7,987 bases of DNA. It comes from SKLM01 sp041687115. Its GTDB lineage: Bacteria > Chloroflexota > Anaerolineae > B4-G1. The translations under genes and the position numbers were made by a program. The notes under the pieces are model-generated. The model made no database searches. It was not told the origin of the DNA and worked only from the letters and a program-made list of their open reading frames with translations. Where the stretch lies: positions 1 through 7,987 of the forward strand of contig JAWLCP010000115.1 of NCBI GenBank assembly GCA_041687115.1, in the 5' to 3' direction. Every line of letters begins with the position of its first letter. Position 1 is the first letter of the stretch. Below are positions 1 through 5,629 of the stretch, piece after piece.

Positions 1-157
1 CGAGGGGGCGAAAGCCGGTGGGGAGGGCGCGGAGATGCGACACCGCCCCCGTGGCCACCCGCTCATCGAGCCGGTCCATGATCTGCCGCAAGGTGGCGGC
101 CCCGGTGGACTCGGGCGGCCGGGAGTCGTTCAGCGAGTTGGTCTGTCGTTCGTTCAT
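1..157 (-). CDS. Partial DnaB-like (RecA-fold) ATPase, N-terminal 52 codons
   Basis: This is the start of a gene that leaves the window at its left edge. ATG lies at 155-157, 10 nt after the cpaF stop, with a GAGG Shine-Dalgarno 7 nt upstream that overlaps the cpaF stop codon, so co-translation with cpaF is likely. The visible protein has a polar N-terminus of about 20 residues, then an amphipathic helix (ATLRQIMDRLDERVATG), then HLRALPTGFRPL, with the next codon beginning in G. A helix followed by 'G/L-x-P-T-G-F-x-x-L-D' is how the linker helix joins the ATPase domain of DnaB-family replicative helicases. The DnaB N-terminal domain (about 100 residues or more) has no room here, so this would be a short, domain-only relative. 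Its role next to a Tad ATPase is unknown. KaiC-like or other RecA-fold ATPases are alternatives. The Walker motifs lie outside the window, so the family call is tentative. Confidence 0.55.
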   Translation of the reverse strand, partial: MNERQTNSLNDSRPPESTGAATLRQIMDRLDERVATGAVSHLRALPTGFRPL

Positions 158-167
158 GATGGTCCCT

Positions 168-1523
168 CTAGCGTCTCCGCCCCCGCTCTTCCCCAGCCGG
201 CGCGAAGATATCCGCAGGCAGAGAGATGCCGGCCGACTCGATCTTGTCCATGAACTTGGGCCGGATCCCCATGGCGGTGAAGTAGCCGTGGACCCTCCCG
301 TTCTCCACCCCGGTCTGAACGAAGCGGAAGAGGTCCTGCATGACGATCACCTCCCCCTCCATCCCCTGCACCTCGGAGACCTGGACGACCCTGCGGGTGC
401 CGTCGGCCAGACGCTGGAGGTGGATGATGAGGTCGAAGGCGGAGGAGATCTGCTCCCGAATGGCCCGCAGGGGAAGGTCCATGCCGGCCATGAGCGTCAT
501 GGTCTCGATACGATGGAGGGTGTCCCGGGGGCTGTTGGAGTGGGCGGTGGTGAGGGACCCGTCGTGGCCCGTGTTCATCGCCTGGAGCATGTCGAGGGCC
601 TCCCCACCACGAACCTCTCCCACCACGATGCGGTCGGGCCTCATACGCAAGGCATTGATGACCAATTGGCGAATGGGTACCGCGCCCTTCCCCTCGATGT
701 TGGGCGGGCGGGACTCCAGGCGGATCACGTGGCGCTGCTGGAGCTGGAGCTCCGCGGCGTCCTCGATGGTGACGATGCGCTCGTCGCTGGGAAGGTACCG
801 GGAGACGATATTGAGGAGGGTGGTCTTGCCGGTCGAGGTACCTCCGGAGATGACGATGTTGAGACGGGCACGCACGCAGGCGCGGAAGAAGTCCATCAGC
901 TCCCGGGTGACGCTGTCCATGCGGATCAGGTCATCGGCCAGGAACGCCGCGGCGGCGAACTTGCGGATGCTGATGCAGGGCCCCTCCAGCGAGAGGGGCG
1001 GGATGATGACGTTCACGCGCGAGCCATCGGGCAGGCGGGCGTCGACCATGGGACTGCTCTCGTCGACGCGCCGCCCCAGGGGCCCCACGATGCGGTCGAT
1101 GATACGCATGACCTCCTGGGTGTCCCGGAAGCGGATGTCCGTCTCCTCGAGGCGCCCGTTCCGCTCGATCCACACCTGATCCGGGCCGTTGACCATGACC
1201 TCGGTGACGGTGTCGTCGTGGAGCAGCGGCTCGATAGGCCCGAAGCCGAGGACGTCGGCCACCACCTGCTCGAACAGGTCGCGCCGCTCCCGGCTGCTCA
1301 GGGCGAGCTGGTGCTCGGTCAACGTCTCGTCGAAGATCCTCCGCAAAGCGCGGCGGACCTGGGCGGTGTCGCCGCTGTCCAGCCCCGGGCTGAGCTCCGA
1401 CATCAACCGGCGGCGGACCTCGTCCCGGACGCCAGCGTACCCGTTGTCGTCCTGGAACGGATCCCTGTCCCGGGCGGACGCGTCAAAACCGTAGAATCCA
1501 CTACCACTCTGGCTCATATTCAC
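168..1523 (-). CDS. cpaF: Tad/Flp pilus assembly secretion ATPase CpaF/TadA
   Basis: This is the hexameric cytoplasmic ATPase that powers Flp-type pilus assembly (GspE/VirB11-like superfamily). Numbering is from GTG at 1523 (451 aa). The N-terminal domain holds the CpaF signature around LGFGPIEPLLHDDTVTEVMV (about 92-111). Then come the Walker A GGTSTGKT (about 227-234), the Asp-box IVTIEDAAEL (250-259), the Walker B-like RIVVGEVRGGEA (298-309) and the His-box TAHSNSP (326-332). The C-terminal tail with GIRPKFMDKIESAGISLP is typical of full-length CpaF, so the protein looks complete. Start choice: GTG 1523 has GGAGGTG exactly 8 nt upstream, the spacing also seen at tadB. ATG 1517 (in frame, weak AAGGTG) is possible. 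GTG 1532 overlaps the Shine-Dalgarno and is unlikely. The gene follows the TPR gene after an untranslated region with hairpins, so it may be regulated apart from tadB/tadC. In most tad loci cpaF lies directly before tadB. Confidence 0.96.
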   Translation of the reverse strand: MNMSQSGSGFYGFDASARDRDPFQDDNGYAGVRDEVRRRLMSELSPGLDSGDTAQVRRALRRIFDETLTEHQLALSSRERRDLFEQVVADVLGFGPIEPLLHDDTVTEVMVNGPDQVWIERNGRLEETDIRFRDTQEVMRIIDRIVGPLGRRVDESSPMVDARLPDGSRVNVIIPPLSLEGPCISIRKFAAAAFLADDLIRMDSVTRELMDFFRACVRARLNIVISGGTSTGKTTLLNIVSRYLPSDERIVTIEDAAELQLQQRHVIRLESRPPNIEGKGAVPIRQLVINALRMRPDRIVVGEVRGGEALDMLQAMNTGHDGSLTTAHSNSPRDTLHRIETMTLMAGMDLPLRAIREQISSAFDLIIHLQRLADGTRRVVQVSEVQGMEGEVIVMQDLFRFVQTGVENGRVHGYFTAMGIRPKFMDKIESAGISLPADIFAPAGEERGRRR

Positions 1524-1531
1524 CTTGTGCA

Positions 1532-1538
1532 CACCTCC
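1532..1538 (-). promoter_or_regulatory. Shine-Dalgarno of cpaF (GGAGGTG)
   Basis: The minus strand reads GGAGGTG here, 8 nt before GTG at 1523 and 14 nt before ATG at 1517. It directly abuts or overlaps the outermost in-frame GTG at 1532, which argues against that start. The same core and 8-nt spacer precede tadB. Confidence 0.7.
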
Positions 1539-1543
1539 CGTCC

Positions 1544-1561
1544 GGTCTCGTGGAAGAGACC
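1544..1561 (-). other. Small perfect stem-loop just upstream of the cpaF ribosome binding site
   Basis: The arms GGTCTC and GAGACC (6 bp, perfect) flank a 6-nt loop and end 5 nt before the cpaF Shine-Dalgarno. The stem does not cover the Shine-Dalgarno itself. It may be a 5' leader structure, but so short a stem can arise by chance. Confidence 0.35.
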
Positions 1562-1578
1562 TGCTGTCGATAAGATAG

Positions 1579-1615
1579 CCCGGCGAAGGGTTGACCGACG
1601 GAACCTCCGCCAGGG
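1579..1615 (-). repeat. Imperfect hairpin element, copy 1 (degenerate)
   Basis: This stretch contains CGGCGAAGGGTTGACC on the plus strand, closely matching TGGCGAAGGGTCAACC in the element about 60 bp away. Both copies end in a GCCAGG arm (CCGCCAGG here, TTGCCAGG there). The arms here, CCGGCGAAGG and CCTCCGCCAGG, pair only imperfectly. It is best read as a diverged sister of the strong hairpin at 1637-1672. No known mobile-element class is assigned. Confidence 0.5.
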
Positions 1616-1636
1616 ATTGCTCATTTGTCCTGACTG

Positions 1637-1672
1637 GCCTGGCGAAGGGTCAACCACGAACCCTTGCCAGGC
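1637..1672 (-). repeat. Strong hairpin between the TPR gene and cpaF, copy 2
   Basis: The plus-strand arms GCCTGGCGAAGGGT (1637-1650) and ACCCTTGCCAGGC (1660-1672) pair over 13 bp with a single bulged G and a 9-nt loop. The element starts 18 nt after the stop codon of the TPR gene, where a transcript-end or RNA-processing structure would lie. On the transcribed (minus) strand no run of T follows it (the next bases are CAGTCAGGAC), so it is not a textbook intrinsic terminator. It could stabilise the upstream mRNA 3' end, cause partial termination before cpaF, or be a REP-like interspersed element, as copy 1 suggests. Confidence 0.6.
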
Positions 1673-1690
1673 GCTCGTCCGTCATCCCCA

Positions 1691-3568
1691 TCAGTCGGTC
1701 CTCGTGCCCAGTGGATGGAGGGCCGTGTCGTCGATGAAGAAGCCGTTGTTGTTCAGGCCGTAGATAGCGGACATCTCGATGTAGATGGTCATGTCCGCCT
1801 GCGTGGCCTCGAAATCGAACGTGAACTCCGAGTACTGAAGGAAGAAATCAGACGTGTTGTTCCCGTCCCACCAGTCGCTGTAGTCGATGGCCTCCTCATC
1901 CCGCCAGGCGGCGCCCTGCGGCCCAGCCCCCAGGCGGACGCGGGCGGACTCACCGCCCGGCTCGACCTTCTTGCCGTCCCAGATGTAGGTGTCGACGAAG
2001 ATGTTCGCCACCAGCCGGTAGCGGCGCCCCACGTCGAGGCCACTGACGTCCTGGACCGCCGCGATGTACATGGGGGCGAAGGACTTGAACAGCTTGAAGT
2101 GCTGGGATCCATCCAGGAACAGAAGCCCGTGCTCCGCCGGTGGGGTTCGCTGCTTCTGACCGATGATGGTCTCCGGCGCCAGGGCAACGTCCGCGGAGCC
2201 GGGGAACTCGACGCCGTCCAGCCAGAGGACGCGCCAGCCCTCGGGCACCTGACCGGTGTAGATGTCGTACCAGTCCTCCTCGAAGCTGGAATTATCCAGC
2301 AGGTTCCGCTCCTGCACCTGTCCTCCACTCCAGGGAGGGGCCGGCGTGGTGGTGGGCAGACGGGTGGGCGTGACGGTGGGCGTGAGGAGGGGGGCGAGGG
2401 CGCTGGCGCGCTCCTCGGCCAGCGCCTGATCCACCGGCAGCGCCAGGGCCTTCTGATACTGCTCCCAGGCGAGCTGGCGGTTTCCGGCGGCCTCGTACTG
2501 CTCGCCCAGGTAGACGTAGGCCAGGTAGAGGCGGTGCGCCGCGGTGCCGCCGAGATAATCCGGACGCTCGTCGAACACAGTCCTGAGCCGTGCGATGGCG
2601 GTGCCCCACGCCTGGTTGTTGAACGCGCTGAACCCCTCGGAGCAGGCGATGGCCAGCCGGTGCTCCAGGGCGGCCTGGGGGCTGGCGGGACGGAGGGAGA
2701 GGGCGCGGGCGAAGTGACTGAGCGCCCGCTGAAGCTGGTCCTCCTGGGGCGCGCTGACGATCTGACGCCCGACGTCCATGTAGAGCTCGAAGAGGCGCTC
2801 CTCGATCAGGTCGCGCTCGTAGCTGAGGTTCCTCTCCCGGACGCGCTCATAGAGGGAGAGGGCCTGGCGGGACTGACCGGCCTGGTAGGCCGCCTCGGCC
2901 TGCGCAAACAGATCGTCGATCTCCAGCCGGCGCTCGACCTGCGCGAGCCGATCGGGCACGTCGCGGTATCCTGGCACCTGCTGGAGGATCTCGACGTAGA
3001 GCTTCTGCGCCTCGGCGTAGTTCCCCTCCGCCTGGAAGGCGACGGCCTGCTGGTAGATATCGTCGATCAGGCGTCGCTCGGCGATCTCCTCCAGCCCCTG
3101 GAGGGCCTCGGGGTGACCGGGGACCTGGTCGAGGAGGGCGGCAAGGCGCGACTGCGCCTCGTCCAACTCTCCGGCCTCCAGGAGGGCCTGGGCCTCGGAG
3201 AGCAGCTGGGCCCGTTCGCGCTCCACCCGGGTCTCGGCCATGGTAGGGAGGATCTGGCGGGTGACGACGGTGGTGACGAAGACGCCGATGGCGATGGTGG
3301 CGACGATGATGAGGGTGCCGGTAATGATGGAGCGCCACGGGATGGCCCAGCGGCGGCCCTTGACGCGGGTCCCCGTGTCGAGGGCGGCCTTGAAGCGGGC
3401 CTCCTCCAGCACCTCGGCGACCTCTCGATCCGCCGGATACTCGCGGTGGAGGGCCTGGAAGCAGTCGATGGCCTGCTGCCACTCGCCGGCCTGGAGGTGG
3501 CCCATCCCCTCGCGATAGCGGGGATCGCCCTCGGGCACGGTTTGATCTGCGAACTCAGAAACTGTCAT
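1691..3568 (-). CDS. Membrane-anchored TPR protein with Thr/Pro linker and C-terminal jelly-roll (carbohydrate-binding-like) domain
   Basis: This 625-aa protein has no gene name I recognise. Residues 16-46 resemble one TPR unit. A basic patch (RVKGRRW, 68-74) precedes one membrane helix (about 81-102), which predicts a cytoplasmic N-terminus and about 520 outward-facing residues. Residues 112-395 are helical with TPR-like units (GELDEAQSRLAALL, GNYAEAQKLYVEIL, GQSRQALSLYERV, GNRQLAWEQYQKAL). Residues 395-412 form a Thr/Pro linker (TPTVTPTRLPTTTPAPP). The C-terminal 210 residues begin NLLDNSSFE, then PEGW, carry VGRRYRLVANIFVDT, and end FFIDDTALHPL. This is the edge pattern of CBM4/9-like jelly-roll domains. 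ATG at 3568 has GGAGAGG 7 nt upstream. The gene lies 33 bp after tadC and probably shares its transcript. I infer an accessory envelope part of the Tad machine that may bind glycan or cell wall. Sugar-binding residues cannot be verified by eye. Confidence 0.9.
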   Translation of the reverse strand: MTVSEFADQTVPEGDPRYREGMGHLQAGEWQQAIDCFQALHREYPADREVAEVLEEARFKAALDTGTRVKGRRWAIPWRSIITGTLIIVATIAIGVFVTTVVTRQILPTMAETRVERERAQLLSEAQALLEAGELDEAQSRLAALLDQVPGHPEALQGLEEIAERRLIDDIYQQAVAFQAEGNYAEAQKLYVEILQQVPGYRDVPDRLAQVERRLEIDDLFAQAEAAYQAGQSRQALSLYERVRERNLSYERDLIEERLFELYMDVGRQIVSAPQEDQLQRALSHFARALSLRPASPQAALEHRLAIACSEGFSAFNNQAWGTAIARLRTVFDERPDYLGGTAAHRLYLAYVYLGEQYEAAGNRQLAWEQYQKALALPVDQALAEERASALAPLLTPTVTPTRLPTTTPAPPWSGGQVQERNLLDNSSFEEDWYDIYTGQVPEGWRVLWLDGVEFPGSADVALAPETIIGQKQRTPPAEHGLLFLDGSQHFKLFKSFAPMYIAAVQDVSGLDVGRRYRLVANIFVDTYIWDGKKVEPGGESARVRLGAGPQGAAWRDEEAIDYSDWWDGNNTSDFFLQYSEFTFDFEATQADMTIYIEMSAIYGLNNNGFFIDDTALHPLGTRTD

Positions 3569-3572
3569 TCTT

Positions 3573-3599
3573 GAGCCTCTCCGCGTTTCACTCAGGCTC
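3573..3599 (-). other. Possible stem-loop overlapping the Shine-Dalgarno of the TPR gene
   Basis: In the 33-bp gap after tadC, GAGCCT and AGGCTC form a perfect 6-bp inverted repeat around a 15-nt loop. The proximal arm includes the AGG of the GGAGAGG Shine-Dalgarno, so folding would partly hide it. The stem is short and may be chance. Confidence 0.3.
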
Positions 3600-3601
3600 T
3601 C

Positions 3602-4576
3602 TCACGGCACCCCGACCGAGACGCCGGCGAAGTCCCCCAGGAAGTTGAGGAGCGCCGGCATGGAGGGGCCCAGGATCACGACGAACATGGCGGGGAAGAT
3701 GAGGAAGACGAGCGGGAAGATCATCTTGATGCCCGCCTTCCTGGCCTGTTCCTCGGCCAGCTGGCGGCGTTTGAGGCGCATCTGAGCGGCCTGCGCCTCC
3801 AGCACCTGGGCGATGCTCACGCCCAGGCGGGTCGACTGGACGAGCACGGCCACGAAGGTGGACAGGTCCTCGACGCCGGTACGCTCGGCCATCCGCCGCA
3901 GGGCCTCCTCCCGCCCTGCGCCCAGGCGCATCTCGCGGACGGCGCGCCGGAACTCCTCGGTGAGGGCATTGTCCCATTGGTCCGCCACCCGGAGGAGCGC
4001 GGACTCGAAGGCGAGGCCGGCCTCGACGCCGACGGAGAGCATGTCGAGGGCGTCGGGCAGAGCCCGAGCGATCTCGTGCTTCCGGCTGCGCACGCGCTGC
4101 CGCAGCCAGAGGGCGGGCAGGAAGAAGCCGAGGGCGCCCAGAAGCAGGGCGTTGCGCAGGGCCAGGGTAAAGGCCATGGCGTCACTGGCGAGCAGGAAGT
4201 AGCCACCCCCCAGCACGATGAGAGAGAGGACGCGCAGCCCGAGGAAGTCGAGGGCGGCCATCCCCCACGGCTCCCCGGCCTGGATCAACAGGCGGCGGGT
4301 GTTCTCCACGTCGGCGAGGGGAACCACCCGGGCCAGGGCGCTGAGAACCTTCCGCACGCCGGGGACGAGGGCGCGCCCGACGAAGGGGCGGCGCATCTCG
4401 AGCTCGTCCACGCGGTCGCTCTCCACGTAGTCGCTCAACCGCCCGCTCATGGAGCCCAGGGCCCGAGCGGGGATGATGACCATCCAGAACAACAGCGTGG
4501 CGACCCCCACCAGGACGGCGAAGAACAGCGGGGACCAGAGGAGGCCCGCGCTTTCGATCAAGCTGCCAAAGTCCAT
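3602..4576 (-). CDS. tadC: Tad pilus inner-membrane platform protein TadC (type II secretion F domain)
   Basis: TadC pairs with TadB to form the membrane platform on which CpaF acts. Numbered from ATG 4576 (324 aa), hydrophobic helices lie at about 13-35, 112-132, 140-159 and 284-305. The T2SF domain spans about 170-305, with LPDALDMLSVGVEAGLAFES and a following helical hairpin that ends ARKAGIKMIFPLVFLIFPAM, both typical of TadC. Start choice: ATG 4576 has GAGGTG exactly 8 nt upstream, embedded in the last two sense codons of tadB (Glu-Val) and the first base of its stop. An in-frame GTG at 4585 would overlap tadB by 4 bp (GTGA) but abuts that Shine-Dalgarno. The 5-bp gap suggests translational coupling with tadB. 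Length and architecture are normal for the family. Confidence 0.95.
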   Translation of the reverse strand: MDFGSLIESAGLLWSPLFFAVLVGVATLLFWMVIIPARALGSMSGRLSDYVESDRVDELEMRRPFVGRALVPGVRKVLSALARVVPLADVENTRRLLIQAGEPWGMAALDFLGLRVLSLIVLGGGYFLLASDAMAFTLALRNALLLGALGFFLPALWLRQRVRSRKHEIARALPDALDMLSVGVEAGLAFESALLRVADQWDNALTEEFRRAVREMRLGAGREEALRRMAERTGVEDLSTFVAVLVQSTRLGVSIAQVLEAQAAQMRLKRRQLAEEQARKAGIKMIFPLVFLIFPAMFVVILGPSMPALLNFLGDFAGVSVGVP

Positions 4577-4581
4577 AGGCC

Positions 4582-5568
4582 TCACACCTCGATGTCTACG
4601 ATACGGCGCATGATGAGATAGCCGACGATCTGCATGAGAACCGCCCCGGCGGGCAGGATGCGGACCCAGCCCGGCTCGAAGAGACGCCCCATGTACTCGG
4701 GATTGACGATGAAGATCAAGACCCCGGTGATGAGGGGCAGCAGGGCGAGGACGTACCCGGTATAGCGCTGCTGGGCAGTGAGGACGCGGATCTCCCGCAG
4801 CATGTTGATGCGATCGCGCACCGTCTCGCTGATGGTCTCCAGCGTCTCGGCGAGATTGCCGCCCATCTGGTACTGGACGGTGATGGCGGTCACCACCAGG
4901 TCGAGGTCGTCGCTGCCGACGCGCTCCGCCATGTCCCAGAGGGCGTCCTGAACGGACAGCCCCAGCTCCATGGCGCGATTGACGCGGGCGAACTCGTCTC
5001 CCGCGGGGGGCGGCACCTCATCGACGAGCATACGCATCGCCTGGGAGAGACCCTGCCCGGAGCGGAGCGCCCCCACGAGGAGGGTGAGGACGTCGGGCAG
5101 CTGCTCGGTGATGACGCGCCGGCGCCGGGCCTGCTTCATCTGGAGGTAGAGCCACGGCAGGGCACCGAGGACGACGGCCAGCGCCAACCCGGCGATGGGT
5201 CCCACCACGGGACCGAGGGCGGGCCCCACGCGGAAGAGACCGATGAGGAGCCCGACCAGACCGGCGCCGAACATGATGAGCAGAAACTCGGGGACGGTGA
5301 GGGGGACGTCGGCGCGGGTGAGGGCCCTGGCCAGCCGGGGGCCGATACCGAACCCGGCCAGAAGGCGCACCATCCAGGGCCGGCTCTGGCGCCGGCGGCG
5401 ATCCTCCCGTTCGTCCGCCGCGGGCGCCTCGCGGCCCTTGCCGTAGCGCCGCAGGCGATCCTCGGTGGGATCTCGCCTCTCGATGATCCGCCACAGAGCG
5501 ATGAAGCCCACCAACACCGCCAAGCCGACGAGGAACCCGAAAAGGAGCGGGCCGCTGATGCCGTTCAT
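4582..5568 (-). CDS. tadB: Tad pilus inner-membrane platform protein TadB (type II secretion F domain)
   Basis: This is the partner of TadC in the inner-membrane platform. The 328-aa protein has an N-terminal membrane helix (about 5-28), a charged cytoplasmic stretch (30-65) rich in Arg/Glu/Asp, two helices (92-112 and 120-142), the T2SF domain (about 155-280) and two C-terminal helices (269-290 and 302-321). Family hallmarks include LPDVLTLLVGALRSGQGLSQA (starting near 157) and VQYQMGGNLAETLETISETVRDR (starting near 231), where the MGGNLA core is highly conserved in TadB. ATG at 5568 has GGAGGTG 8 nt upstream. A second reading frame that stays open from the upstream gene ends with TGA overlapping this ATG (ATGA), so coupling to upstream translation is possible. 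Length is usual for TadB. Confidence 0.96.
   Translation of the reverse strand: MNGISGPLLFGFLVGLAVLVGFIALWRIIERRDPTEDRLRRYGKGREAPAADEREDRRRRQSRPWMVRLLAGFGIGPRLARALTRADVPLTVPEFLLIMFGAGLVGLLIGLFRVGPALGPVVGPIAGLALAVVLGALPWLYLQMKQARRRRVITEQLPDVLTLLVGALRSGQGLSQAMRMLVDEVPPPAGDEFARVNRAMELGLSVQDALWDMAERVGSDDLDLVVTAITVQYQMGGNLAETLETISETVRDRINMLREIRVLTAQQRYTGYVLALLPLITGVLIFIVNPEYMGRLFEPGWVRILPAGAVLMQIVGYLIMRRIVDIEV
4585..4590 (-). promoter_or_regulatory. Shine-Dalgarno of tadC inside the tadB 3' end
   Basis: GAGGTG is supplied by the final Glu-Val codons of tadB and lies 8 nt before the ATG at 4576. It decides between the ATG start and the GTG at 4585. Confidence 0.6.
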
Positions 5569-5576
5569 TCCTGTGC

Positions 5577-5583
5577 CACCTCC
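5577..5583 (-). promoter_or_regulatory. Shine-Dalgarno of tadB (GGAGGTG)
   Basis: The minus strand reads GGAGGTG, 8 nt before ATG 5568. It is the clearest ribosome binding site in the window and serves as the reference for the spacing used to pick the cpaF and tadC starts. Confidence 0.7.
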
Positions 5584-5629
5584 CGACTGGGGCTGAGCCC
5601 GTAATCGATCACCGCTTCCCCCTCATCCT

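Noticed and set aside
168..1523. cpaF as a type II or type IV secretion ATPase (GspE or VirB11)
   Set aside because: The CpaF-specific N-terminal motif (LGFGPIEPLL) and C-terminal tail (GIRPKFMDKIESAGISLP), with TadB/TadC-type partners, favour a Tad system.
1572..1577. -10 box TATCTT upstream of cpaF
   Set aside because: No sequence resembling a -35 box lies 16-18 nt upstream; likely chance in hairpin copy 1's flank.
1637..1672. Intrinsic terminator after the TPR gene
   Set aside because: The stem is strong, but no T-run follows on the transcribed strand. It is kept as a hairpin element only.
18..1763. Long plus-strand open frame (581 codons) opposite cpaF
   Set aside because: It is antisense to a clear, full-length CpaF with all Walker motifs. 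Its composition (His/Asp/Val/Leu-rich, no domain) is typical of frames opposite G+C-rich genes.
1664..3574. Long plus-strand open frame (636 codons) opposite the TPR gene
   Set aside because: It mirrors the codon structure of the minus-strand gene. The minus frame has a ribosome binding site, membrane helix, TPR units and a recognisable C-terminal domain; the plus frame has none.
5568..5615. Independent 15-codon leader peptide (GTG to TGA) before tadB
   Set aside because: No separate Shine-Dalgarno at proper spacing is convincing. The open frame extends back into cpaE, so it is better explained as a possible frameshifted cpaE terminus.
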